Shown here: piece by piece, positions 38,351-51,739 of the stretch | Numbering within the stretch: the stretch's first letter is position 1 | Layout: each line of letters opens with the position of its first letter | NCBI GenBank assembly: GCA_029690005.1 | Contig: CP121458.1 | Location: forward strand, 2,294,001-2,358,000 | Reading direction: 5' to 3' | DNA length: 64,000 nt | From: Prescottella defluvii | Lineage (GTDB): Bacteria; Actinomycetota; Actinomycetes; Mycobacteriales; Mycobacteriaceae | The notes under the pieces: generated by a model | What the model was told of the DNA's origin: nothing | Seen by the model: the letters and a program-made list of their open reading frames with translations, nothing else | The model's database searches: none | Translations under genes and position numbers: made by a program

Positions 38351-39027
38351 ATGAAGCCAAGGATTCTGGTTGTCGACGATGACACGGCGCTCGCGGAGAT
38401 GCTCACCATCGTGCTCCGCGGTGAGGGATTCGAGCCTTACGTGGTGGGCGACGGCAGCCAGGCACTGACGGCCGTTCGTGAGACCCGGCCGGATCTGGTC
38501 CTCCTGGACCTCATGCTTCCGGGGATGAACGGCATCGACGTGTGCCGCGTGCTGCGAGCCGAATCGGGCGTCCCGATCGTCATGCTCACCGCGAAGACGG
38601 ACACCGTCGACGTGGTACTCGGTCTCGAGTCCGGTGCCGACGACTACATCATGAAGCCGTTCAAGCCGAAGGAGTTGGTGGCGCGGGTGCGGCGCGTCTG
38701 CGTCGCACCGAGGAGGAGCCCGCCGAGGTCCTCAGCATCGGCGACATCATGATCGACGTGCCGGCGCACAAGGTGACGCGGGACAACGCGCTCATCTCGC
38801 TCACGCCGCTCGAATTCGATCTGCTGGTCGCGCTCGCACGCAAGCCGCGTCAGGTGTTCACCCGCGAGGTTCTTCTCGAGCAGGTGTGGGGCTACCGCCA
38901 CGCCGCCGACACCCGACTGGTGAACGTGCACGTGCAGCGCCTGCGGGCCAAGGTCGAGAAGGATCCTGAGAACCCCGAGGTAGTGCTGACGGTCAGGGGC
39001 GTCGGCTACAAGGCCGGACCGCCGTGA
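38351..39027 (+). CDS. mtrA: Response regulator MtrA (frameshifted)
   Basis: MtrA is an OmpR/PhoB-type transcription regulator controlling division, cell-wall and replication genes. The corrected 225-residue protein has the receiver domain with DDDTALAEML and the phosphorylation Asp in LLDLMLPGMNG (about residue 53), MLTAK, and DYIMKPFKPKEL. The winged-helix DNA-binding domain starts near 130 (LTPLEFDLLVALARKPRQVF, then VWGYRHAADTRLVNVHVQRLR). One G is missing at 38691. It overlaps mtrB by 4 bases. Confidence 0.96.
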
Positions 39028-40851
39028 TCGGTGCCGGCCGGAAGCGGCGGCGCGTCAACAGACTCTTTGCGCCGCTGATCCGCTGGTGTCGGGCGTGGGG
39101 CAACCGGCTTGCCCACGCTTGGCGTCGGTCTCACAGCTCCGGGTCGTCGTGTCGACCCTGTCGCTGTCCTTGATCGTGATCACGATTCTGGGCGTGGTAC
39201 TCACGAGTCAGATCACCGATCGGCTGCTCGAGGCGAAGATCACTGCTGCCACCGAGGAGATGGACCGTGCCCGCAGCACGGTCGAGGCGCAGCTCGCCGG
39301 CGCCGACGACAGCGGATCTCTCAAGGTGCGGTTGGACGCCGCCCGGCTGGCGCTCACCAACCGGGAGTCCGACGGTGGCGGCCAGACGTCCGGTTCCGCC
39401 GGCACGTTCGATCCGGTGCTCATCGTCCCTGGTGACGGACCGCGCGAACCCACGTCCAGCGGCCCGGCGGATCAGATCCCGGCGAGCCTGCGGGACTTCG
39501 TGCGCGCGAACCAGATCAGCTACCAGTTCGCGACGGTCGCCGACCCCAACGGGTACTCCGGTCCGGCGCTGATCATCGGCAGCCCCACCTCCTCGGACAT
39601 TTCCACGCTTCGAGCTGTACCTGGTGTTCCCGCTTGCCAGCGAGGACCGCAGCCTCTCGCTCGTGCGGGGCACGATGCTGATCGGCGGCGCGGTGCTGGC
39701 GGTGCTGCTCGCGGCGATCTCGACGCTCGTCGCGCGCCAGGTGGTGCTGCCGATCCGGTCGGCGTCGCGGATCGCGGTCCGGTTCGCCGACGGCCGCCTC
39801 AAGGAACGCATGCCGGTGCGCGGCGAGGACGACATGGCGCGCCTGGCGATGTCGTTCAACGAGATGGCCGAGAGCCTGTCGAAGCAGATCACGCAGCTCG
39901 AGGAGTTCGGCAACCTGCAGAAGCGGTTCACCTCGGACGTGAGCCACGAGCTCAGGACGCCGTTGACGACGGTCCGGATGGCTGCCGACCTCATCCACGA
40001 CAGCAGCGACGACCTCGACCCCGTGCTCAAGCGCTCGTCGGAGCTGCTGGTCGCGGAGCTGGACCGGTTCGAGAGCCTGCTGGGCGACCTGCTCGAGATC
40101 TCCCGGCACGACGCCGGTGTCGCGGAACTGGCGGCCGAGCAGTTGGACCTGCGGATGTGCGCGCGGGCGGCGGTCTCGACGGTCCGCCACCTGGCCAAGG
40201 AGACGTCGACCGAGCTCATCGTCGACCTGCCCGAGGAGCCGGTGGTCGCCGAGGTCGATCCGCGCCGCGTCGAGCGCATCCTGCGAAACCTGCTCGCGAA
40301 CGCGATCGACCACGGTGAGGGCAAGCCCGTGCTGTTGCGCCTGCGGGCGGACGACGAAGCGGCGGCGTTCATCGTCCGCGACCAGGGAGTGGGTCTGCGT
40401 CCGGGGAGGAGAAGCTGGTGTTCAACCGGTTCTGGCGGTCGGATCCGTCGCGCGTGCGTCGGTCGGGCGGCACCGGACTGGGCCTGGCGATCAGCGTCGA
40501 GGACGCGAATCTGCACAACGGAAACCTCGAGGCGTGGGCGAGCCCGGCCAGGGCGCGTGCTTCCGGTTGACGCTGCCCCGCGTGCGGGGACGCAAGGTCA
40601 CCCGCAGTCCGCTTCCGCTCAAACCGGGCGGCGGCAAGCTGGTGCAGGGTCGGCCGTTGCCGGGAACACGGGCGGAGGTCGCCATGCGGGCCGAGCCCGG
40701 CGCCGCCGAACCGTCCGCTCCGAAGGCCGCCGAACCGTCAGTGCCGGAGCCCGAGCCGGTCGAGGCGTCGCCGGCGTCCGAGCAACTGGCCACACAACCG
40801 GATCCCGACGACGCCCCGACCGTGCCGAGGGTGCGGGAGCGGGAGTCGTGA
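39024..40851 (+). CDS. mtrB: Sensor histidine kinase MtrB (four frameshifts)
   Basis: MtrB is the membrane partner of MtrA. Corrected length is 609 residues. There are two membrane segments (about 35-60 and 215-240) around an extracytoplasmic sensor, then a HAMP region, the H-box [13 protein letters not shown]-box [16 protein letters not shown]1 DQGVGL, F-box [16 protein letters not shown], and G2 GTGLGLAI. The C-terminus is a Pro/Glu/Ala-rich tail ending VRERES. Bases are missing near 39131, at 40403-40406 and 40536-40538, and one T is extra at 39609-39610 (CTCGAG read as CTTCGAG). The stop overlaps lpqB. Confidence 0.95.
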
Positions 40852-42616
40852 GCCGGGTGCGCGTCGGCGCAACGGCGGTCCTGTCCTCGCTCGCGCTCCT
40901 TGCAGCAGGCTGCGCGAACCTGCCGGACTCGTCGGCGCCACAGGCGATCGGCACGATCGAGCGCGCGCCGGCGAGCACCAACGTGGAGGCTCCGGCATCG
41001 GGGCGTGAGCCGGATCTGCCGCCGCGGGACTTCGTCAAGGCGAGCACGGACCCGGCGAATCGGCACCTCGCCGCCCGCCAATACCTCACCAAGGACACGT
41101 CGGCCCGGTGGGACGACGCCGCCAGCGCGACGATCGTGGACAAGATCGACCTCATCACCGAGTCACGTAACGCCAACAGCGCGGTGTACACCATCCGGGC
41201 CAACCGAGTGGGGCAGCTCGAGCCGGGCGGGCTGTACCAGGCCCAGGAAGGGCAGTACGAGGCCAAGTTCAGCTGGGCGAAGGTCGACGGCGAGTGGCGC
41301 ATCGACGACCTGCCGAGCGGCGTGATCATGGATCGCCCGCAATTCCTCAACGCGTATCAGCGCAAGTCGCTGTACTTCCTCGATCCGTCGGCTCAGACGG
41401 TGGTGCCGGATCCCCGGTGGATCTCGGCGAGCCAGGACCAGATGGTGACCCAGCTGATCGGGCTTCTCATCGACGGGCCCAAGCCGTCGCTGTCGGGCGC
41501 AGTGCGCAACGAACTCGGTTCCGGGGTCTCGGTGCTCGGCCAGATCACGAAGGCCGACGGTCGGGCGTCCCAGGTCGGCGTCGGACTCGGGGAGTCCGAG
41601 TGGACTTCCAGGGGCTCGGCCGGATGAACACGCAGTCGCGGGAACTCCTTGCTGCGCAAGTGGTCTGGACTTTGGCGAATTCCGACATCTCGGGTCCGTA
41701 CGTGCTGCTCGCAGACGGCCAGCCGCTCGACGAGCGCTACCCGAACGGCTGGACGGTCGCCGACGTGAGCTCGCTCAATCCGCTCGCGACGTCGGGCACG
41801 TCGGTGGGGATGCACGCCCTGCGTGGCGGGGGCTGGTCAGCGTCGGCGACGCCACCGCGACCCCCGTGCCGGGCTATTCCGGCGCGTCGGACAATCTGCG
41901 GTCGGCCGCGCTGTCGCAGGACGGCTCGCTCACGGCGGCAGTGGCAGAAACCCGGCGGCCCGCACCGGAGCCGCAGACCGCGCTCGTCGTCGGAACGTAC
42001 GACGGCAACGTCGCCACCGCCCTGGAAGCGCAGACGATCACCCGGCCCACGTGGGCGCTCGACGGGGCCACGGCGTGGGCGGTGGTCAACGACTCCTCGG
42101 TGGTGAGGGTGGTCCGAGACCGCCACCGGAAAGCTCACCACGATGCCGGTCGAGACCGGCGCCATCACCGCGCTGGGTGGTCCGATCACCGAGCTGCGAC
42201 TGTCCCGGGACGGCGTCCGCGCCGCGTTGATCGTGGACGGCAAGGTCTACGTCGCGACAGTGCCGCGGCTGCCGGACGGCGAGTACTCACTGACCAGTCC
42301 GCGCGCGATCGCGCACGGACTGGCCGGACCCGCGGTGTCGCTCGACTGGAGCACGGCCGACACGGTCGTCGTCGTGCGCGAAGGTTCCGATGTCCCGGTC
42401 GTGCAGTTGGCGGTGGACGGGTCGCGGATGGATCCGCTGCCCAGCCGGAACCTCACGTCGCCCGTACGAGCGGTCGATGCGACGTCGACCACCGAGTACG
42501 TGGCCGATGCGCGCACGGTCTTCCAGCTCAACAACAATGACCCGGCCGGCGACCGCTACTGGCGTGAGGCGCCCGGCCTGACCGGCTCGCCGGCCACCCC
42601 GGTCCTGCCGGGCTGA
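40848..42616 (+). CDS. lpqB: Lipoprotein LpqB, MtrAB-associated (three frameshifts)
   Basis: LpqB is an exported lipoprotein that modulates MtrB signalling and septation. The corrected 589-residue protein has a lipobox LLAAGC at about residues 14-19. A GerMN domain follows (DVPSG-type segment [20 protein letters not shown]), and the C-terminal half is beta-propeller-like ([31 protein letters not shown]). Bases are missing at 41589-41592 and 41828-41832; one C is extra near 42114. The GTGA overlap with mtrB makes mtrA-mtrB-lpqB a coupled operon. Confidence 0.94.
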
Positions 42617-42656
42617 CCCTCCGAACCTGTCGGCGGCGGCGGGCACACTGGCCGCC

Positions 42657-43331
42657 GTGCGCGCCCTCCTCGACCTCGTCCTGCCCGCCGAGTGCGGAGG
42701 CTGCGGCGATCCCGGTTCAGCGTGGTGTCCGCGGTGTCGCCGCGCGCTGGCCGACGTCCCCGTCGCCGTGAGTCCCCGGGTGGACCCCGGCGTTCCGGTG
42801 TGGGCGCTCGGACCGTACTCCGGACCGCGCCGGGGTGCGGTCATCGCGGCGAAGGAACGCGGTCGTCGGGATCTCGCCACCCCGATCGGGCTCGCCCTGG
42901 CCGGTGCGGTCGTGACCCTGCGCCGGTGGGGGGAGTTGGCGCCGCCTGGGACCGCGCCGCTGTGCCTGGTGCCGGCCGCGACCCGTGCCCGCGCCGCCCG
43001 CAGCCGCGGCGGCGACCCGGTGCTGCGTTCGGCGCGGGTCGCGGCCCGCAGGCTGGGCGACGAATGCCGGGTCTGTCCGGCGCTGTCGATGCGGCGGGGA
43101 GTACGCGACTCCGTCGGACTGTCCGCGGCGCAGCGCCAGGAGAATCTCGCGGGCCGGATCCGGGCGACGGCTCCGGCGGGTCGTGATGCCTTCCCGGCGG
43201 GGCGAACGGGCGCCGAAGTGGTCCTGATCGACGACGTCGTCACGACGGGTGCCACTGCCGCGGAATCCGTTCGGGCGCTCGGTGCGGTGGGTATGCGGGT
43301 GGCGGCGGTACTCGTCGTCGCCGCCGCGTGA
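42657..43331 (+). CDS. ComF family protein (phosphoribosyltransferase fold)
   Basis: This intact 224-residue protein has an N-terminal zinc ribbon (ECGGCGDPGSAWCPRCRRAL) and a C-terminal PRPP-binding loop VVLIDDVVTTGATAAES. ComF proteins help single-strand DNA handling in transformation in other bacteria; the role in actinobacteria is not established. It lies between lpqB and hpf, matching Rv3242c. The start is GTG 42657. Confidence 0.9.
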   Translation: MRALLDLVLPAECGGCGDPGSAWCPRCRRALADVPVAVSPRVDPGVPVWALGPYSGPRRGAVIAAKERGRRDLATPIGLALAGAVVTLRRWGELAPPGTAPLCLVPAATRARAARSRGGDPVLRSARVAARRLGDECRVCPALSMRRGVRDSVGLSAAQRQENLAGRIRATAPAGRDAFPAGRTGAEVVLIDDVVTTGATAAESVRALGAVGMRVAAVLVVAAA

Positions 43332-43573
43332 TCGGCGGTCCGGCCCGTTGTCCTGGGGATTCGGGCGATCCGGACGGATGTCTCGGACGACACACCCGTG
43401 AATTCCGTCTGAACGGTGGCACACGGGGCGGTTACGTACTAGCGTCGCGTTCACACCCGAAGTCACAGGTGGGAGGTGATATTTCACGTTCTGATACCGG
43501 GTGGTTCCCCGCCCGGTCGAGATCGAACTCGCCGGTCTCACGAGGTGAGCCGGCCGTTAATCGGGAGGTACGA

Positions 43574-44244
43574 GTGACGACCCCTGCAAAGGCCTCGGTT
43601 TTCGTTGATGAAGACACCGCAGAGGCTCAAGTTCCATCGGACGCCAACAACGCCGAAATCGTCGTCAAAGGACGGAACGTCGAGGTTCCGGATCACTTCC
43701 GGGTCTACGTTTCCGAGAAGCTCGCACGACTCGAGCGCTTCGATCCCAGCATCTACCACTTCGATGTGGAACTCCAACACGAACGCAACCGCCGACAGGC
43801 CAAGAGTTGCCAGCGCGTCGAGATCACGGCTCGCGGCAAGGGGCCGTCGTCCGCGCCGAAGCGAGCGCGGACAGTTTCTACGCGGCATTCGAATCCGTGA
43901 CTGCCAAGCTGGAAAGTCGATTGCGTCGGACGAAGGATCGTCGCAAGGTCCACTACGGCGAGAAGACCCCGGTCTCCGTCGCGCAGGCCACCGCCACACT
44001 GGCGCGGGACGACACGTTGGCGATCGATCATGGACTCTCCCTGGACGGCGAGGCTCCGCCCGGTCCGGGACAGATCGTGCGCACGAAGGTCCATTCGGCC
44101 GAACCGATGACCGTCGACGACGCGCTTTACGAGATGGAACTGGTCGGACACGACTTCTACCTGTTCCACGACAAGGAGACCGATCGGCCTTCTGTCGTGT
44201 ACCGACGCCACGCGTTCGACTATGGATTGATACGCCTGGCGTGA
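43574..44244 (+). CDS. hpf: Ribosome hibernation promoting factor, long form (frameshifted)
   Basis: Long-form HPF dimerises 70S ribosomes into inactive 100S particles. The corrected 223-residue protein has the N-terminal S30AE domain ([32 protein letters not shown], about 23-55) and the C-terminal dimerisation domain ([35 protein letters not shown], about 165-200). One C is missing at 43844-43845. GTG 43574 is preceded by GGGAGG. The 242-base region from 43332 to 43573 upstream shows only a promoter-like leader, no gene. Confidence 0.94.
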
Positions 44245-44292
44245 CATTGCGGGCGGTCGGTCTACTCGCCCGACCGTGATTACGCATACCAT

Positions 44293-44330
44293 GGGATCCG
44301 GCTGGGGTCGCCCGACCTCGGCCGGATCCC
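44293..44330 (+). terminator. Terminator hairpin between hpf and secA1
   Basis: Outer arms GGGATCCGGC (44293-44302) and GCCGGATCCC (44321-44330) enclose an inner GGTCG/CGACC stem, followed by GTTTGT. It separates hpf from secA1. Confidence 0.75.
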
Positions 44331-44386
44331 GTTTGTCACGTATCCGACACCGGATTCCGCCACCTGGATTGAGGACGAAGAGGACC

Positions 44387-47232
<2,846 letters not shown>

Positions 47233-47241
47233 CCGCCGAAC

Positions 47242-47746
47242 CTAGGCGATCCGCAACGACGTGATCGCCCAACCGGCCGGGTGTGCGCCGACGCCGCGTT
47301 CGATACGCGCGGCGACGGCGAACACCCGGCCGGCGCGGTTGTAGGTGCCGAACACCTCGGCGGCATCGGGTCGTACCGGGCGCACGCGAACACGTTCGAG
47401 GGTGGCCGTCCCGAGCCGGCTTCCCGCGACGCCCGCGCGGGCCAGCGAGTGCACGACGTCCACCACCGCGGGTGTGGCCACCGTGCGCAGTTGGGTCGGT
47501 GTGCGACGGCGGTCCATCACCTCGAGCGTGAGACGCAGGGCCTGCTCGGCGAACCGGCGGGCGTCGGGTGGTGCCGCCTCGTCGGGGACACGGATCGTCG
47601 GGGCGACCGACCGCTGTGCGGGACCGCCGCGCGGCCGGCGACGCCGCCGAGGTGGGGGTGGCGCGGCACGGTGTCGACGCAGTGGCGTCGCTCGCTGGTG
47701 GCTCGAATTGTGGTGCCCGGGAAATGAACCGGTGCTCAGTGTTCAT
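47242..47746 (-). CDS. Rv3235-like conserved hypothetical protein (frameshifted)
   Basis: The corrected 167-residue protein starts MNTEHRFISRAPQ, has a central Pro/Arg-rich linker ([20 protein letters not shown]), and a conserved C-terminal domain FAEQALRLTLEVMDRRRTPTQL, VVDVVHSLARAG, LERVRVRPVRPDAAEVFGTY, RVFAVAARIE. That is the pattern of the actinobacterial Rv3235 family found beside secA. ATG 47746 follows GAGAGG. One T is extra at 47706-47707. Only 9 bases separate its stop from secA1 (convergent). Its function is unknown. Confidence 0.8.
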
Positions 47747-47956
47747 TCTCTGACCTCTCCGGTACCGCGGTCGTGTGTGCGGCGGTACCCCGCGTCGACG
47801 TGTGCTGCCGCGAGGCGGCAGCGGTTGGGGTCGACTCCGCGGAGAGGACGGAATCTGGCGCACAGCATGGCACGTCGGCCGGCGAAAAGCGAGAGGGGGC
47901 GCACCGGTCGATCGGCTCGTCTCGCCATCGTGATCGGCGGGTCCTAGGGTGAGGGC

Positions 47957-48409
47957 GTGCGCGGATTGGTGCTGGACTTCGGCGGGGTGCTCGGCGGACC
48001 GGGTTCGGATCCGGGACTGATGGCCCGGGTCGTCGCGGACGCGCGCCGCCACGGGATACGCACCGCGATCCTGAGCAACGATCCGGGCGGGCCGGCGGCG
48101 CAGGGGCTGCGGGACCTGGCCGGTCCGTTCGTCGACGAGGTGGTGCTGTCGGGCGATGTCGGGATGGCCAAGCCGGATCCGCGGATCTTCGCGTTGACCG
48201 CGGCCCGGCTCGGGCTGGATGCGGGGGAGTGCGTCTTCGTCGACGATCTCGTGACCAACGTGCACGCGGCCGCCGAGGCAGGCATGGTGGGGGTACATCA
48301 CGGCGATCCGTCGGTTGCGGTGGAAGAGATTGCGATCCTTCTCGATTCGGGCACGGACCGCGGATCGGGCGACGGCGATTCGGAAGAGTCGCAGAGCAGG
48401 GGGCGTTGA
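47957..48409 (+). CDS. HAD-family hydrolase, small
   Basis: This intact 150-residue protein has the HAD motifs LVLDFGGVL (nucleophile Asp; the second Asp is replaced by Gly), ILSNDPGG, MAKPDPRIFALTAARLGL and VFVDDLVTNVHAAAEAG. The lost acid/base Asp in motif I (DFGGV, not DxDGT) is common in a haloacid-dehalogenase-like subgroup annotated as phosphatases. It lacks a cap domain and is shorter than usual. Its stop overlaps the WS/DGAT start by one base, suggesting co-expression. The substrate is unknown. Confidence 0.82.
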   Translation: MRGLVLDFGGVLGGPGSDPGLMARVVADARRHGIRTAILSNDPGGPAAQGLRDLAGPFVDEVVLSGDVGMAKPDPRIFALTAARLGLDAGECVFVDDLVTNVHAAAEAGMVGVHHGDPSVAVEEIAILLDSGTDRGSGDGDSEESQSRGR

Positions 48410-49852
48410 TGGCGAAGGCGACCAGGATGACGACGCAGGACGCGTCGTTCTACTTCCTCGACGCGAGCAACACGCCGATGCAGATGGGTTCGCTCGCCGT
48501 CCTGGAGCTGCCCGAGTCGGGGCTCGACTTCGAGGCCGTGCTGCGGCTGGTCGAGAGTCGGCTGCACCTGGTTCCACGTTATCGGCAGAAAGTCCGCGAG
48601 ATCGCGTTCGGGCTGGCGCGACCGGTCTGGGTCGACGACCCCGACTTCGACATCACCTATCACGTTCGTCGGTCCGCGGTCCCGTCGCCGGGCACCGACG
48701 AACAGTTGCACGACCTGGTGGCGCGGTTGACGTCCCGGCCGCTGGACACCACCCGGCCGCTCTGGGAGATGTACGTCGTCGAGGGGTTGGCGAACAACCG
48801 CTGTGCGGTGTTCACCAAGTCGCACTCCGCGCTCGTCGACGGGGAGCGGGCGCTCGAAGATCAGTCAGGTGATCCTCGACGAGGAGGACGAACCGCGGCC
48901 CGCCACCGACGACCTGTGGATGCCCGAGCCGGCACCGAGCGAGGTGGCACTCGTCGCCGGCGCACTGGCGCAACTGGTGTCGCAGCCGCGGGACGGGCTC
49001 GAGACGCTCCGGATGACCCTGGGAGACATGTCGTCGGTGGTCGACGGGGCGGCCGATGCGCTCGGCAAGGTCGCGGCGCTGGTCCGTACCGCGGCGCAGC
49101 CGGCCCCGCCGAGCCCGCTCAACGCGACCATCTCCCGCAACCGGCGGTTCACCGTGGCACGGACCGACCTCGAGCGCTACCGCAAGATCCGCGCGCGCTA
49201 CGGCTGCTCGATCAACGACGTCGTCCTCGCCGTGGTGGCGGGCGCGATGCGGACCTGGCTGCTCTCGCGCGGGGAGCCGGTGTCGGAGTCGACGACGGTG
49301 CGGGCGCTGGCGCCCATGTCGATCTGCGAGGCCCAGCCCGGAACGAACGGGGCGAGCGTCATCGACGTGTGCGGCGACGACGAGGTGGGCCTGCCGCACG
49401 GACGGACGTCGTCGTTCCTGGTGGATCTTCCTGTGGGCGAGCCGAATCCGGTGGTGCGACTCTCGCACGTCGCGCACGCGACGGAGGCGTTCGCGCGGCA
49501 GAGCCGACAGGTGACGGCGCGGACGATGACCCGGTTGTCGGGCTTCGCGCCGGCATCGCTGCACGCGCGCGGGGCCCGCGTCGCCAGCAATCTGTCGCAG
49601 CGCATGTTCAACGTGATGGTGACCAATGCGCCCGGGCCGCAGATCCCGCTCTACCTGGCGGGGATGCGAATGGTCGAGATGTACCCGGTCTCGCCGCTGC
49701 TGAAGAATCAGACGCTCAGCATTGCGCTGACGTCGTACGACGGTTACGTCCACTACGGTTTGAATGCGGATCGCGACGCCATGACAGATGTGGACGTGGT
49801 TGCCGCGTCGTTGCACGAGTCTCTCGAGGAGTTGGTGGATGCCAGTGGCTGA
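48409..49852 (+). CDS. WS/DGAT-type acyltransferase (frameshifted, altered active site)
   Basis: The family makes wax esters or triacylglycerols from acyl-CoA. The corrected 480-residue protein has the N-terminal FYFLDASNTPMQMGSLAVLE, PLWEMYVVEGLANNRCAVFTKSHSALVDG, and the C-terminal ND motif CSINDVVLAVVAGAMRTWL, plus NVMVTNAPGPQIPLYLAG. The catalytic HHxxxDG is HSALVDG here: the second, catalytic His is Ser. One A is extra at 48857-48858 (CTCGAG read as CTCGAAG). Position near the desaturase genes matches Rv3234c (tgs3). Activity is uncertain because of the His to Ser change. Confidence 0.85.
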
Positions 49853-49885
49853 GTCGGTGTGGGTGCTGGTGGCCGGAGGTCGGGC

Positions 49886-50400
49886 GTGAGGGTCTACATT
49901 CCCGCGACCATCGCGATGCTGCGGCAGTTGGTCGACGAGCGTGAGTTGTCCCGGTGAGCCGGACCGCGTTCGCGGTCACCCCGGCGCTGCGCGAGGCGTA
50001 CCACTCCGGCGACGACGACGAACTCTCCGAGGTGGCGATGGCGGAGGCGGCGCGGGCGTCGCTGCGACTGATCGCGGCCGCCGCCCCGGAGAATGGGGGA
50101 GACGGCGCCGCGCCGCACTACCGGCGTGCCGTGATCGCGGCGGACGTCGACGAGGTGAAACTGCGTCCCGATCTCGACGACGCGGTCGTCCGACTCGGTG
50201 ACGTCGTCCGGCTCGCCCAGGTGGCGTCGGTGCACGTCGACCTCGCCGAGGCCGAGTCCGACGTCGAGAAGGCTGTCGCGGTGGTCGATGCCGCCGATCT
50301 CGGGGACGAGGACGCGGAGTTCGTGCTGGGAGACGCCGAGGACCACGAGCTAGCCTGGTACGCGACCCAGGAGCTGGCGTTCCTGCTCGAGCTGCTCTGA
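49886..50400 (+). CDS. DUF6912 family protein (frameshifted)
   Basis: The corrected 171-residue protein begins VRVYIPATIAMLRQLVDERELSPVSRTAFAVTPALREAY and ends ELAWYATQELAFLLELL, the pattern of the actinobacterial DUF6912 family that lies beside the DesA3 reductase (Rv3231c in position). One C is missing at 49950-49952; uncorrected, the first 23 codons would be cut off. It is acidic with no membrane segment or known motif. Its function is unknown. Confidence 0.8.
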
Positions 50401-50442
50401 CTCCGCCTGCCGGATCCTTACTCGGGCTCACTACCCGGGCGC

Positions 50443-50461
50443 AACTTACGCGACCGTAGCC
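50443..50461. promoter_or_regulatory. Shared 19-bp motif upstream of the reductase gene
   Basis: AACTTACGCGACCGTAGCC is a near-palindrome (TTACG/CGTAG arms) 41 bases before the reductase ATG. A close copy, AACTTACGGTACGGTAGGC, lies directly before the second desaturase gene at 53047. A common regulator of desaturation (such as the TetR protein MadR known in mycobacteria) is a plausible binder; this is inference. Confidence 0.6.
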
Positions 50462-50502
50462 CATGACCTACGCTGGCCCTACTCACACGAGATGGAGGTC
50501 GG

Positions 50503-51618
50503 ATGGGACTGAAGAGCTGGATCGAGGCGCCTGCGGCGAGGGCTGCGGGTTCGAACCGGTCCGTGGCTAACCTGGTGCGCGGTGCCGTCACCCGGTTGAC
50601 GACGCCGCTGCTTCCCGACGACTACCTCCACCTGGTCAACCCGCTGTGGTCGGCGCGCGAGTTGCGCGGGCGCATCGTCGAGGTCCGTCCGGAGACGGCC
50701 GACTCGGCGACCCTGGTGATCAAGCCGGGGTGGGGTTTCGACTTCGACTACCAGCCGGGCCAGTACGTCGGCATCGGCATCCTCGTCGACGGCCGCTGGC
50801 ATTGGCGCTCGTACTCGCTCACCTCGGCACCCAACGTCGACAACAAGCTGATCTCCATCACGGTCAAGGCGATGCCCGAGGGTTTCCTGTCGAGCCACCT
50901 CGTCACAGGCGTGCCGTCGGGCACGATCGTGCGGCTCGCGGCCCCGACCGGCAACTTCGCGCTGCCGGAGCCGCCGCCGGAGAAGATCCTGTTCCTCACC
51001 GCCGGCAGCGGTGTCACCCCGGTGATGTCGATGCTGCGGACGATGGACCGTCGCGGCGACCTGCCCGACATCGTCCACGTCCATTCGGCGCCCACCGAGG
51101 ACGCCGTCATGTTCGGTGACGAGCTCACCCGGCTGCACGAGGCGCACGCGTCGTTCCGCTGCTACGTCCGGCACACGCGTTCGGAGGGCAAGTTCACGCT
51201 GGCCGAGCTCGACGAGGTGTGCCCGGACTGGCGGGAGCGCCAGACGTGGGCGTGCGGCCCGCTCCCGATGCTCGACGAGATCGAGAAGACGTGGGAGCAC
51301 GAGGGGATCGCGCCGCAGCTGCACCTGGAACGGTTCGCGGTGTCGCGGGCCGACCTGTCCGGCGAGGGCGGCACGGTCAAGTTCGGCCGCTCCGGCAAGG
51401 AAGTCCAGGCCGACGGCGCTACGACGCTGCTCGAGGCCGGCGAGGAGGCCGGCGTGCTGATGCCGTTCGGCTGCCGCATGGGCATCTGCCAGACGTGCGT
51501 GGTGCCGCTCGCGTCGGGGCACGCGGTGGATCTGCGCAACGGCAAGGAGCACTCGGAGGGCGAGCGCATCCAGACCTGCATCTCGGCCGCGGCGGGAGAC
51601 TGCACGCTGGACGTGTGA
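50503..51618 (+). CDS. Ferredoxin reductase-type electron donor for the desaturase (Rv3230c-like)
   Basis: This intact 371-residue flavoprotein has an FAD domain with [10 protein letters not shown] (FAD-binding RxYS), an NAD(P)H domain with [16 protein letters not shown] and [11 protein letters not shown], and a C-terminal plant-type [2Fe-2S] domain with Cys in [11 protein letters not shown] and IQTCIS. It passes electrons from NAD(P)H to the acyl desaturase encoded next; Rv3230c does this for DesA3. The motif at 50443 suggests shared control with the second desaturase. Confidence 0.92.
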   Translation: MGLKSWIEAPAARAAGSNRSVANLVRGAVTRLTTPLLPDDYLHLVNPLWSARELRGRIVEVRPETADSATLVIKPGWGFDFDYQPGQYVGIGILVDGRWHWRSYSLTSAPNVDNKLISITVKAMPEGFLSSHLVTGVPSGTIVRLAAPTGNFALPEPPPEKILFLTAGSGVTPVMSMLRTMDRRGDLPDIVHVHSAPTEDAVMFGDELTRLHEAHASFRCYVRHTRSEGKFTLAELDEVCPDWRERQTWACGPLPMLDEIEKTWEHEGIAPQLHLERFAVSRADLSGEGGTVKFGRSGKEVQADGATTLLEAGEEAGVLMPFGCRMGICQTCVVPLASGHAVDLRNGKEHSEGERIQTCISAAAGDCTLDV

Positions 51619-51739
51619 GTTTCCTGTGATCTCGGCGGCCGACGGGTCGTCGGGTGCCTGTTTGCGCGTATCGTTGCGCGCAGTGCCTCGCGTCGGTCGT
51701 CGACGCTTGTGAACTGTTCTATCCAACGGAGGACCCTCG

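Noticed and set aside
39024-42616. Programmed frameshifting or gene splitting in mtrB and lpqB
   Set aside because: Breaks differ in direction and place, lie in plain G/C runs or CTCGAG, and lack slippery heptamers with structures. The same error types occur across the whole window.
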